DNA of 22,138 nucleotides from the NCBI GenBank assembly GCA_003648815.1, contig QMPZ01000010.1, positions 1 through 22,138 on the forward strand, in the 5' to 3' direction. The notes beneath the pieces are model-generated. The model had not been told where the DNA came from and did not search any database. It saw only the letters and a list, made by a program, of their open reading frames with translations. Of this stretch, positions 1 to 6,985 are shown in pieces. The translations under genes and the position numbers were made by a program. Origin of the DNA: Candidatus Aerophobota bacterium (lineage in GTDB: Bacteria; Aerophobota; Aerophobia; Aerophobales; B47-G16). The stretch's first letter is position 1, and each line of letters opens with the position of its first letter.

Positions 1-1
1 C

Positions 2-628
2 TCATACCTTTCGGACAAGGCAGAGGTCAAGGTGGAGGAGAAGACCGGGACCATCACCGTAAGGGATGTGGAAAAGAACATAGAGAAGGTGGATGAGCTT
101 ATCAAGAAGATGGACACCTTAGAGGGCCAACTGATAACGAAGAAGTATTTCTTAAAATATCTTAGCCCTTCTGAGGCTGCCTTTTCTCTTGAAGGCATAA
201 TAACTGACTATGGCAAGGTGCAAATTCCTGCCTCAAAAGAAGAGGAAAAAGAGAAAGAAGATTATGTCGTAATTCCCGAGGAAAGTCCGAGCAAGCCAAA
301 AGGTACCGGTTCTAAAAGAGATGAAGCTAAGACCATAGATAGAAATGTAATTTACGTGACTGACCTGAAAAAAAACATCCCTTTAATTGATCAGGCAATA
401 GAGAAGATGAACAGCCCATCTTACGGCGAGCAAATAGCTGCAAAAACCTTTTATATCAAAGAAGGTTCCTTGGAACAGGTGGCGATAACCATAGCTAATA
501 TGCTCGGGATAAGCACGGACCAGATTCAGGGAATCAAGACGGGGGAGGAAAAGGTTAAATGGATGAAGATAGAAATTAGTCCACCTTCGATCGATTTAGG
601 AAATATAGGAGCATTGGGGAAGAAGTAG
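2..628 (+). CDS. Secretin N-domain-like repeat protein, 5' truncated
   Basis: The reading frame is open from the window edge, so the true start lies upstream; a GTG at 32 is internal and not a credible start. The visible 208 residues hold copies of a roughly 65-residue beta-alpha-beta unit resembling the short NolW/N1-type domains of secretins. One half unit ends in the motif KKMDTLEG, a second unit starts with KKYFLKYLSPSEAA and carries a charged low-complexity Lys/Glu/Pro insert, and a third unit starts at AAKTFYIKEGSLEQVA. The same unit, with the same DTL/DTF ending, is repeated six times in the next gene, whose start lies 20 bases after this stop. No secretin pore domain is visible here. 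Probably periplasmic and a partner of the downstream secretin (inference). It could be the tail of a larger secretin or pilus-assembly protein; the missing 5' end prevents a firm name. Confidence 0.7.
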   Translation, partial: SYLSDKAEVKVEEKTGTITVRDVEKNIEKVDELIKKMDTLEGQLITKKYFLKYLSPSEAAFSLEGIITDYGKVQIPASKEEEKEKEDYVVIPEESPSKPKGTGSKRDEAKTIDRNVIYVTDLKKNIPLIDQAIEKMNSPSYGEQIAAKTFYIKEGSLEQVAITIANMLGISTDQIQGIKTGEEKVKWMKIEISPPSIDLGNIGALGKK

Positions 629-634
629 AAATTT

Positions 635-640
635 GAGGAG
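635..640 (+). promoter_or_regulatory. Ribosome binding site deciding the secretin start
   Basis: GAGGAG lies 8 nt before the ATG at 649. The earlier in-frame GTG at 640 overlaps this site and has no site of its own. Starting at 649 also puts the signal peptide at the extreme N-terminus (MKRIEIIG). Confidence 0.7.
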
Positions 641-648
641 TGAAGGAT

Positions 649-2766
649 ATGAAACGAATAGAAATAATAGGTATAGGTGTAATTTTTCTTCTTTTCTTTA
701 ATTTCAGGGCTTTTGGTCAACAGCCCTCCATTTTTGTAGATACATCTACGGGTAGGATAACTGTTAAGGCTACCAGAAAGCAGCTGAAGGATATCGAGGA
801 GTTGATCTCTCAATTTCCCACTAAAACACGACAGGTTCAAATCAAGGCAAGAATATTGGAGATGAGTGAAGAGGCTGCTGAGGAATTCGGCACATACCTG
901 CAGAGACTTACCGGGGTTAAAGTTCCCCTTGGTGAGACTGCAGGGGAGGGAATCACGATACAATATGGTCCCGAAAGCCTTGCCGAACTGGAAGAAGGAA
1001 AAGGAGCGATCTTGATCAACTTCTATAGATTAGTGGCCGGAGAGGAAAAATTTGAGGCTATCTTGAATATGCTCATCAGCCAGGGAAAGGTCAAAGTTCT
1101 TTCCGAACCCCAGGTAACCACCATGAGTGGAGAGGTGGCGGGAATCTATGTAACTCAAGACATTCCATATCTTTCTGAGATAACTTATACGACCGTCGGC
1201 GAGGAAAGAGTTCCTGAATATCATTATGCTTATGCTACGGTAGGAGTTATCCTCGAGGTGCTGCCCAAGATCGTAGGAGAGGATCTAATTCAAATGTCGG
1301 TTATTCCCATAGTGGGAGATTATGAGATTAGCGCCGAATTTGGCGCCGATAAGCCAATCTTCAAACGTCAGGTAGCCCCTACCAATATCACCATAAAGAA
1401 TGGAGAGCCTCTTATCATCGGAGGATTGGTTCAGGAAAAAAAGGATAAAAAGGAGACCCGCTTTCCCATTCTCTCTGATCTTCCTGTGCTGGGGAATCTC
1501 TTCAAGAGCTACAGAGAGGTAAGAACCAGCAGACATCTGGTCATCACCATAAAACCCCATATACTTAGCCAAAGGGAGATAAAGGGGAGAACAAAGAGGA
1601 TCTTTACCTTTAAATATGCCCTTGCTGAGGAGATGCCCTTCCGTATAAAGGAACTCCTCTCTCCGGAGGGCACGATAGAGGTAAATCCCAAAGAGGCTCC
1701 TCCTAACTCAATTCTGGTAAGAGACAGTGAAGATAGAATAGAGATGGTTCAGAAGATGCTCAACAGGATAGGTACTTTTGAAGAGCAGCGAAGACAGAAG
1801 ACCTTTCATCTTACCTTTTCCTCAGCTTACGAGGCAAAGGAGGTTCTTTCACCTTTTCTTTCTCCTAAGGGCTCCATTTATGTAGATGAAAAGACAAATA
1901 GCATCACCGTAGAAGATGGAGCATATCAATTGATGAGGATGGAAAAGGCCTTAACATCTCTGGAAAAACACAACCAGATACCTCAGAGAAAGATCTTTCA
2001 TCTAAAATACGCAAAAGAAGAGGAGATAGTTCCTCTGTTGGAGAGGCTTCTTTCCCCTCAGGGAAAGATTGAGATTCTGGAAAATAGCCTCCTGGTCTTG
2101 GATAATAATTGGGTAATTCAGCGTATAGCCAAGGAAATCGAAAGGCTGGACACCTTTGAGACCTGGAAAAAAACGGGAACCTTTCCCTTAGAATACGTGG
2201 ATGCGGAAAAGCTTTCCCGTTCAGACAAATTTAAAGAAGCTTTTTCCTCTCTTGTCTGCGATAAGGCTACTGTAAAGGTATCAGCTGAAAAAAATGAGCT
2301 GGTAATTACTGCTTTAAAGTGGCGTCTTCCAGAGATAAGAAAGTTGGTGAAAAGTTTTGACGTCTATCAACCTCAAAAGGCTGTCTATAGGTTAAATTAT
2401 TCCTTAGCTTCCTCCATGGTCGAAAAACTTAAACCTTTTCTTTCTGACAAGGGTCAGATCGAGTTTGACGAGGAAGAAAACAGCCTTTCTATAACGGACT
2501 CTGAGTATCGCATCGAGCTTATCAAAAAAAGACTATCTCAACTGGATACCTTTGAGAGGGAAAAGAAAAGGGAAAAAATTCGCTTAAAATATATGACAGT
2601 CGCTCAGGCGGTGAGGTTAATAGAGGCCATAAAATCTCCTCAAGGAAAAATTGAGGAGAAAAATGAGGAAAGAAAGGAGATCCTGATAGAGGAGGCATCC
2701 TATCCTCTGCAAAGAATTAAGAGGATAATTGCTCAAATGGACACCCTTAATGATTCCAAAACGTAA
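649..2766 (+). CDS. Secretin with N-terminal pore domain and six C-terminal repeats
   Basis: Outer-membrane secretins form the gated ring of type II/III secretion and type IV pilus machines. This 705-residue protein has a signal peptide (about 1-23, hydrophobic core VIFLLFF). A half N-type domain (about 26-58) follows, then the secretin core (about 60-308). Core landmarks are QVQIKARILEM, LSEPQVTTMSGEVAGIYVTQ, ITIKNGEPLIIGGLV and the closing FPILSDLPVLGNLF followed by SRHLVITIKPHIL. Residues 317-705 are six tandem repeats of 62-68 residues resembling N domains. In known secretins such domains precede the pore; here they follow it, so the tail would be periplasmic only if the chain re-crosses or the core is oriented differently (inference). 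No GspE/F/G or Pil genes are in the window, so the parent machine is unknown. The core assignment is firm; the role is not. Confidence 0.85.
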   Translation: MKRIEIIGIGVIFLLFFNFRAFGQQPSIFVDTSTGRITVKATRKQLKDIEELISQFPTKTRQVQIKARILEMSEEAAEEFGTYLQRLTGVKVPLGETAGEGITIQYGPESLAELEEGKGAILINFYRLVAGEEKFEAILNMLISQGKVKVLSEPQVTTMSGEVAGIYVTQDIPYLSEITYTTVGEERVPEYHYAYATVGVILEVLPKIVGEDLIQMSVIPIVGDYEISAEFGADKPIFKRQVAPTNITIKNGEPLIIGGLVQEKKDKKETRFPILSDLPVLGNLFKSYREVRTSRHLVITIKPHILSQREIKGRTKRIFTFKYALAEEMPFRIKELLSPEGTIEVNPKEAPPNSILVRDSEDRIEMVQKMLNRIGTFEEQRRQKTFHLTFSSAYEAKEVLSPFLSPKGSIYVDEKTNSITVEDGAYQLMRMEKALTSLEKHNQIPQRKIFHLKYAKEEEIVPLLERLLSPQGKIEILENSLLVLDNNWVIQRIAKEIERLDTFETWKKTGTFPLEYVDAEKLSRSDKFKEAFSSLVCDKATVKVSAEKNELVITALKWRLPEIRKLVKSFDVYQPQKAVYRLNYSLASSMVEKLKPFLSDKGQIEFDEEENSLSITDSEYRIELIKKRLSQLDTFEREKKREKIRLKYMTVAQAVRLIEAIKSPQGKIEEKNEERKEILIEEASYPLQRIKRIIAQMDTLNDSKT
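1597..2763 (+). repeat. Six tandem protein-level repeats of about 65 residues
   Basis: Units begin at about 1597, 1798, 1987, 2173, 2377 and 2572. Each has the pattern FxLxY, a helix, (L)LSPxGxI, a short strand pair ending in SxxVxD or similar, a second helix, and an ending such as LDTFE or MDTLN. Units 1, 2, 3 and 5 match best; unit 4 lacks the LSPxG turn and unit 6 is degenerate in the middle. Divergence at DNA level is high, so the duplications are old. The fold is probably that of secretin N1/NolW domains (inference from the pattern). Confidence 0.75.
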
Positions 2767-2835
2767 TCAGCGCTTATTTTTCGCCCAGGAGATACGACTA
2801 AATTTTCTCAAGGATTAAAGGAGGACAAAGCTAAG

Positions 2836-3708
2836 ATGAAAAAGTTGAGGATTGCACTACCCAAGGGTAGTTTAGAGAACACAACCATTGAGCTATTCCA
2901 ACGAGCTGGCTATAAGATCATAAGGAAAGAGAGGTCCTACACTCCCTTTATCGACGACAGTGAACTGGAGGTCTTGTTGATTAGAACTCAGGAGATACCA
3001 TTGTATGTGGAAAAAGGGGTTTTGGATGCAGGTTTGGCTGGAAATGACTGGATCCTGGAAAGAGGGGTAGAGGTGCAAAGGGTGAAGGAACTGGTCTATT
3101 CCAAGCAGGGATTGGGTAAGGTAAGGTGGGTGCTGGCTGTTCCTGTCAACTCAGACATAAGGAAGGTAGAGGATCTGGAGGGAAAAAGAATTGCCACCGA
3201 ACTGGTTGAGGTGACCAAAAGATACCTGAAAGAAAAGGGAGTCAGGGCAGAGGTGGAGTTTTCCTGGGGAGCGACAGAGGTAAAACCTCCGCATTTAGTG
3301 GATGCCATTGTCGAGCTTACGGAAACGGGAAGATCTCTTAGGGCCAATAATCTTCGCATAGTGGATTCTGTATTGGAATCCACGACGTGGCTTATCGCCA
3401 ATAAACTATCCTGGAAGGACTCTTGGAAGAGGGAAAAAATAGAGAATCTGGCTATCTTGTTAGAAGGAGCGGTAAATGGATTGGGGAAGGTGGGATTAAA
3501 GGCGAATGTACCTGAGAACAAATTAAAAAAAGTACTTAACCTTTTGCCTGCTTTGAGGAAGCCTACGATATCGAAGCTCAGCGAAGAGGGCTGGTGGGCG
3601 GTGGAGATAGTACTGGATGAGGTCCAGGCGAGAAGTTTAATTCCTCAGATTAAAAAGGCAGGGGGAGAGGGAATTGTAGAATATCCCCTGAATAAGGTGA
3701 TATATTAA
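2836..3708 (+). CDS. hisG: ATP phosphoribosyltransferase, long form
   Basis: Catalyses the first step of histidine biosynthesis, joining ATP and PRPP to give phosphoribosyl-ATP in the cytoplasm. The protein opens with KLRIALPKGSLENTT, typical of HisG, and carries the PRPP-binding loop around residues 160-168 (ELTETGRSL). At 290 residues it is the long, hexameric form. The last 75 or so residues (from about NLLPALRKPTISKLSEEGW) match the ACT-like regulatory domain that binds histidine, so feedback inhibition by histidine and no need for HisZ are expected. AAAGGAGGA sits 10 nt before the ATG. No other his gene is in the window, so the pathway is scattered in this genome. It follows the secretin after a 69-base gap in which I see no clear promoter or terminator. 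Confidence 0.96.
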   Translation: MKKLRIALPKGSLENTTIELFQRAGYKIIRKERSYTPFIDDSELEVLLIRTQEIPLYVEKGVLDAGLAGNDWILERGVEVQRVKELVYSKQGLGKVRWVLAVPVNSDIRKVEDLEGKRIATELVEVTKRYLKEKGVRAEVEFSWGATEVKPPHLVDAIVELTETGRSLRANNLRIVDSVLESTTWLIANKLSWKDSWKREKIENLAILLEGAVNGLGKVGLKANVPENKLKKVLNLLPALRKPTISKLSEEGWWAVEIVLDEVQARSLIPQIKKAGGEGIVEYPLNKVIY

Positions 3709-3732
3709 GTCTAAAAGAGGAATTAAGGAATT

Positions 3733-4506
3733 ATGGTCAATAAGCCTTCGGCAGCCAAGGCCTTAAAGTTCTTTCTGAGCGATGTTTATAATAACCTCGG
3801 AAAGGTCATCCTCACTAACTTAGTCTGGACAGCTTGTTTTCTTCCCTGTCTTCTCATCGGGATGCGAATCAAGCAAAATTTTTCTCCTTTAACCTTTTTG
3901 ATTCTGGTGGGCAGCTTTCTCTTGACCTCACCGGCCTTAGGAGGGACATTTCATTTAGCTCGAAAGATTGTCCTGAACGACCCTTACATAGAGGTAGGGG
4001 ATTTTATCGAGGGCGTTAAGAAATATTGGAAGAAAAGCTTATTTTTACTCGCCATTTCCTTGATAGTTCCCGTGCTCATCGCAGGAGCACTGGTCTTTTA
4101 CGGCGAGATGGCCAAAAGCTTCTCCATAGGCATCATATTATGGGCATTGAGTCTGTGGGCCTTTATCTTCTTTTTGTTGATGCAGATTTATCTTTTTCCC
4201 CTTATGGTAACTCAAAAAAAGATGGGTCTTCGCAATCTCTTGAAGACCTCTTTGCTTTTGGCCTTAAATAACGTTGGATTTACGGTGATAGTTGTTCTGG
4301 TGGAGCTTGTTCTTCTTTTCCTGTTTTCTATCACCGGGCTCATCTTTATAGGAGGAGCAAGCGCAATTGCTCTTCTGCAGATTAACGCTTTCGTCGAGCT
4401 TTCCAAAAGATACACCGGCGAGGAGATAAGGAAGGAGCGAAAAAGGGAACCAAAAAGCGTAGGGCAACTTTTGCGAGAAGTGTTCTTTCCCTGGAAATAT
4501 GAATGA
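3733..4506 (+). CDS. DUF624/YesL-like integral membrane protein
   Basis: A 257-residue protein of unknown function with about six membrane segments (roughly 25-44, 52-72, 101-123, 132-158, 182-200 and 201-221) and a basic C-terminal tail rich in Lys/Arg/Glu. The N-terminal pattern (short amphipathic start, YNNLGKVILTNLVW, then a Pro-containing helix and LGGTFHLARKI) and the loop with FIEGVKKYWKKS recall the DUF624 (YesL) family, whose function is not settled. The assignment rests on recognition of the pattern, not on a search. It lies between hisG and enolase with gaps of 24 and 15 bases and is probably co-transcribed. Its ribosome binding site is a weaker AGAGG placed 12 nt upstream. No transporter motif such as an ATP-binding loop is present. 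Confidence 0.6.
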   Translation: MVNKPSAAKALKFFLSDVYNNLGKVILTNLVWTACFLPCLLIGMRIKQNFSPLTFLILVGSFLLTSPALGGTFHLARKIVLNDPYIEVGDFIEGVKKYWKKSLFLLAISLIVPVLIAGALVFYGEMAKSFSIGIILWALSLWAFIFFLLMQIYLFPLMVTQKKMGLRNLLKTSLLLALNNVGFTVIVVLVELVLLFLFSITGLIFIGGASAIALLQINAFVELSKRYTGEEIRKERKREPKSVGQLLREVFFPWKYE

Positions 4507-4521
4507 AAGGAGGATTAAGAT

Positions 4522-5805
4522 ATGAAGAGAGGTATTGAAAGAGTCTGGGCAAGACAGATTCTGGATTCCCGAGGAAACCCCACGGTGGAGGTGGAGGTGA
4601 CACTGGAAGATGGAACTGAGGGTAGAGCAGCTGTTCCTTCAGGAGCTTCTACAGGAGAACATGAGGCGATAGAGTTGAGGGACGGAGGTAAGGAATGGAT
4701 GGGTAAAGGGGTAAGCAAGGCAGTGAAAAACGTGAACGAGGTCATCGCTCCAAGGATTAAAAAGCTGGATGCTACCCATCAGACTGAAATTGATAGATTA
4801 ATGATTGAGTTAGATGGGACACCTAACAAACAAAAATTGGGGGCAAATGCTATCTTAGGTGTGTCCTTAGCCGTAGCAAAGGCAGCTGCTAACTCCTTGG
4901 GACTTCCTTTATACAGGTATTTAGGTGGAGTGGAGGCGAGGATAATCCCCGTTCCTATGATGAACGTGTTAAATGGTGGAAAACACGCCGACAACAACGT
5001 AGATCTACAGGAGTTTATGATTATGCCCATAGGAGCCTCTACCTTTAAAGAGGCCCTGCGCATCTCTACTGAGGTCTTTCACAATCTGAAGATGGTCTTA
5101 AGGGAAAAGGGGTATAATACGGCAGTAGGAGATGAGGGAGGCTTTGCTCCTAACCTCTCCTCCAACATGGAGGCCTTAGAGGTGATTATGAAGGCGATAG
5201 AGAAAGCTGGATATAAAGGGGGACAGGATGTTGCTTTGGCCCTGGATCCGGCTGCCAGTAGCTTCTACGAGAACGGAAGGTATATCTTAAAGGCGGAGAA
5301 AGAAAAGGAGAAAAGCTCTCAGGAGATGATTGATTTTTACGAGGAGATAATAGACAACTTTCCCGTCCTTTCCATTGAGGATGGATTAGCTGAGGATGAC
5401 TGGGAAGGGTGGAAGATGCTGACTGAAAGGTTAGGAAAGAGGATTCAGCTTGTAGGAGATGACCTTTTTGTGACGAACACCTCTCGGCTCAAAAAAGGAA
5501 TAGATTTGGGTGTGGCCAATTCCATTCTTATCAAGCCAAATCAAATCGGGACACTTACCGAGACCATTCAGGCCATTGAGTTAGCAAAAAGATATGGCTA
5601 TTCTGCGGTGATCTCTCACAGATCAGGAGAAACCGAGGATACCACCATTGCGGACTTAGCGGTGGGAATGGGAACGGGGCAGATCAAAGCCGGTTCTTGT
5701 TCACGGAGTGAGAGAATAGCTAAGTATAACCAGCTTCTGCGGATAGAGGAAGAGTTAGGAGATATGGCCGTTTACGCTGGCAGAAGTGCGTTAAAGGCGA
5801 ACTAA
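4522..5805 (+). CDS. eno: Enolase (phosphopyruvate hydratase)
   Basis: Interconverts 2-phosphoglycerate and phosphoenolpyruvate in glycolysis and gluconeogenesis. The 427-residue protein is full length. It opens with IERVWARQILDSRGNPTVEV, and the catalytic set is present: KHADNN near 155, Glu205 in DEGGFAP, metal ligands Asp242, Glu286 (SIEDGL) and the Asp pair 313-314 (VGDDLFVTN), Lys338 in LIKPNQIGT, and the SHRSGETEDT loop. AAAGGAGGA lies 7 nt before the ATG and begins at the final base of the preceding stop codon. Translational coupling to the membrane protein upstream is therefore likely. No other glycolytic gene is adjacent. Confidence 0.98.
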   Translation: MKRGIERVWARQILDSRGNPTVEVEVTLEDGTEGRAAVPSGASTGEHEAIELRDGGKEWMGKGVSKAVKNVNEVIAPRIKKLDATHQTEIDRLMIELDGTPNKQKLGANAILGVSLAVAKAAANSLGLPLYRYLGGVEARIIPVPMMNVLNGGKHADNNVDLQEFMIMPIGASTFKEALRISTEVFHNLKMVLREKGYNTAVGDEGGFAPNLSSNMEALEVIMKAIEKAGYKGGQDVALALDPAASSFYENGRYILKAEKEKEKSSQEMIDFYEEIIDNFPVLSIEDGLAEDDWEGWKMLTERLGKRIQLVGDDLFVTNTSRLKKGIDLGVANSILIKPNQIGTLTETIQAIELAKRYGYSAVISHRSGETEDTTIADLAVGMGTGQIKAGSCSRSERIAKYNQLLRIEEELGDMAVYAGRSALKAN

Positions 5806-5839
5806 TAGCCTGGTACCGTAGACAAGGAGAGGAGAAATA

Positions 5840-6919
5840 ATGCACAGGATTACCTTAATTCCCGGAGATGGAATTGGTCCAGAGATAACGGAAGCTGCAA
5901 GGCGTTGTGTGGAGGCAACCGGGGTAAAGGTGGAATGGGAAGTAGTGGAGGCTGGAGCCTCGGCACTGAAAAAATATAACACCCCCCTGCCCCGGCAGGT
6001 CCTCGAGTCCATAAGGAAAAATAAGGTAGCCTGGAAAGGTCCTATTACCACACCCATAGGAGGGGGATTTCGAAGCGTAAATGTGGCCTTAAGAAAAAGC
6101 CTGGATTTATATATCTGTCTTCGTCCCTATAAGTATTACCCCGGGGTGAGGAGCAACTTTAAGGACGTGGATACAGTGGTGATAAGGGAAAATACGGAGG
6201 ACCTGTATGCCGGGGTTGAATTTGAAGAGGGTAAAGAGGAGACAAGAAGGTTTATCGAGTTCATTCAGGAACAAAAGGGCATTAAGATAAAGGAAGATTC
6301 GGGAATCAGCATCAAGCCCATTTCTCTGTCTTCCTCCAGAAGAATAGTAGAGGCTGCTTTCCGTTATGCCATTGAAAATGGTAGAAAAAAGGTCACAGCT
6401 GTACATAAGGCTAACATTATGAAGTTCACCGATGGGCTGTTCTTAAAGGCGGCTAAGGAGGTGGCGAGAAGATATGAGGGAAGAGTAGAGTTTGAGGATA
6501 GATTGGTCGATAACATGTGTATGCAGCTGGTCCAAAAGCCTCAGAACTACGATGTTCTGGTGCTTCCCAATCTATACGGAGACATCATCTCGGATTTATG
6601 TGCTGGCCTGGTGGGAGGATTAGGAATAGCTCCAGGAGCGAACATAGGGAAAGAATATGCCCTTTTCGAGCCCACTCACGGAAGCGCTCCCAAATATAAA
6701 GGAATGAACAAGGTCAACCCCACGGGGATGATACTCTCCGGAGTTCTGATGCTCCGATTCTTAGGAGAAAAAGAGGCCGCTGATAGGTTGGAGAGGGCAG
6801 TGGCTGAGGTCATTCAGGAGGGAAAGGACGTTACCTATGATCTTAAGCCCACCCCTGATGATCCCACAGCTGTAGGGACAAAAGAGATGGCCGAGGCCAT
6901 TATAAAGAAGATAAGGTAG
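5840..6919 (+). CDS. icd: Isocitrate dehydrogenase, short beta-decarboxylating family
   Basis: Oxidative decarboxylation of isocitrate to 2-oxoglutarate. The 359-residue protein belongs to the isocitrate/isopropylmalate dehydrogenase family and opens with RITLIPGDGIGPEI. The substrate loop GGGFRSVNVALR (Ser79, Asn81), followed by LDLYICLRP, matches isocitrate rather than isopropylmalate enzymes, as does RENTEDLYAGVEF. The metal-site region VDNMCMQLV and NLYGDIISDL is intact. The coenzyme loop is mixed. HGSAPKYKG keeps the Lys-Tyr pair (285-286) and TYD keeps Tyr333 of NADP enzymes, but the position matching Arg395 of the E. coli enzyme is Pro337. NAD or NADP preference is thus open. It is shorter than E. 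coli Icd (416). A strong AAGGAGAGGAG precedes the start. Homoisocitrate dehydrogenase is a less likely alternative. Confidence 0.82.
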   Translation: MHRITLIPGDGIGPEITEAARRCVEATGVKVEWEVVEAGASALKKYNTPLPRQVLESIRKNKVAWKGPITTPIGGGFRSVNVALRKSLDLYICLRPYKYYPGVRSNFKDVDTVVIRENTEDLYAGVEFEEGKEETRRFIEFIQEQKGIKIKEDSGISIKPISLSSSRRIVEAAFRYAIENGRKKVTAVHKANIMKFTDGLFLKAAKEVARRYEGRVEFEDRLVDNMCMQLVQKPQNYDVLVLPNLYGDIISDLCAGLVGGLGIAPGANIGKEYALFEPTHGSAPKYKGMNKVNPTGMILSGVLMLRFLGEKEAADRLERAVAEVIQEGKDVTYDLKPTPDDPTAVGTKEMAEAIIKKIR

Positions 6920-6947
6920 TCCATCAAGCCTTGTATTTTTTTATTTT
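6911..6947 (+). terminator. Possible weak intrinsic terminator after icd
   Basis: A weak hairpin (arms 6911-6917 and 6928-6934, seven pairs including two G-U, core AAGG/CCTT) overlaps the icd stop codon. It is followed directly by a strong T tract (seven T, A, five T). The tract is good but the stem is poor, so this may be leaky or inactive. Confidence 0.35.
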
Positions 6948-6958
6948 TAAGCTAATAT
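6931..6958 (+). promoter_or_regulatory. Possible promoter for ftsH
   Basis: TTGTAT (6931-6936) and TAATAT (6953-6958) are separated by 16 bases in the 66-base gap before ftsH. Neither box is close to consensus and the spacer is the same T tract proposed as part of a terminator, so this is only suggestive. Confidence 0.3.
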
Positions 6959-6985
6959 GTAGGTAGAAAAGCTTAGGGAAAATAA

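Noticed and set aside
526..963. Minus-strand open frame of 145 codons across the boundary of the two repeat genes
   Set aside because: It is antisense to two well-supported coding regions, is rich in low-complexity Tyr/Phe stretches and has no recognisable domain.
3096..3521. Minus-strand open frame of 141 codons inside hisG
   Set aside because: A shadow of hisG; the composition (Ser/Thr/Pro/Leu rich) is what antisense of a Glu/Lys-rich gene produces.
4026..4271. Plus-strand open frame of 81 codons inside the membrane-protein gene
   Set aside because: An out-of-frame shadow; the main frame has a clear membrane-protein pattern.
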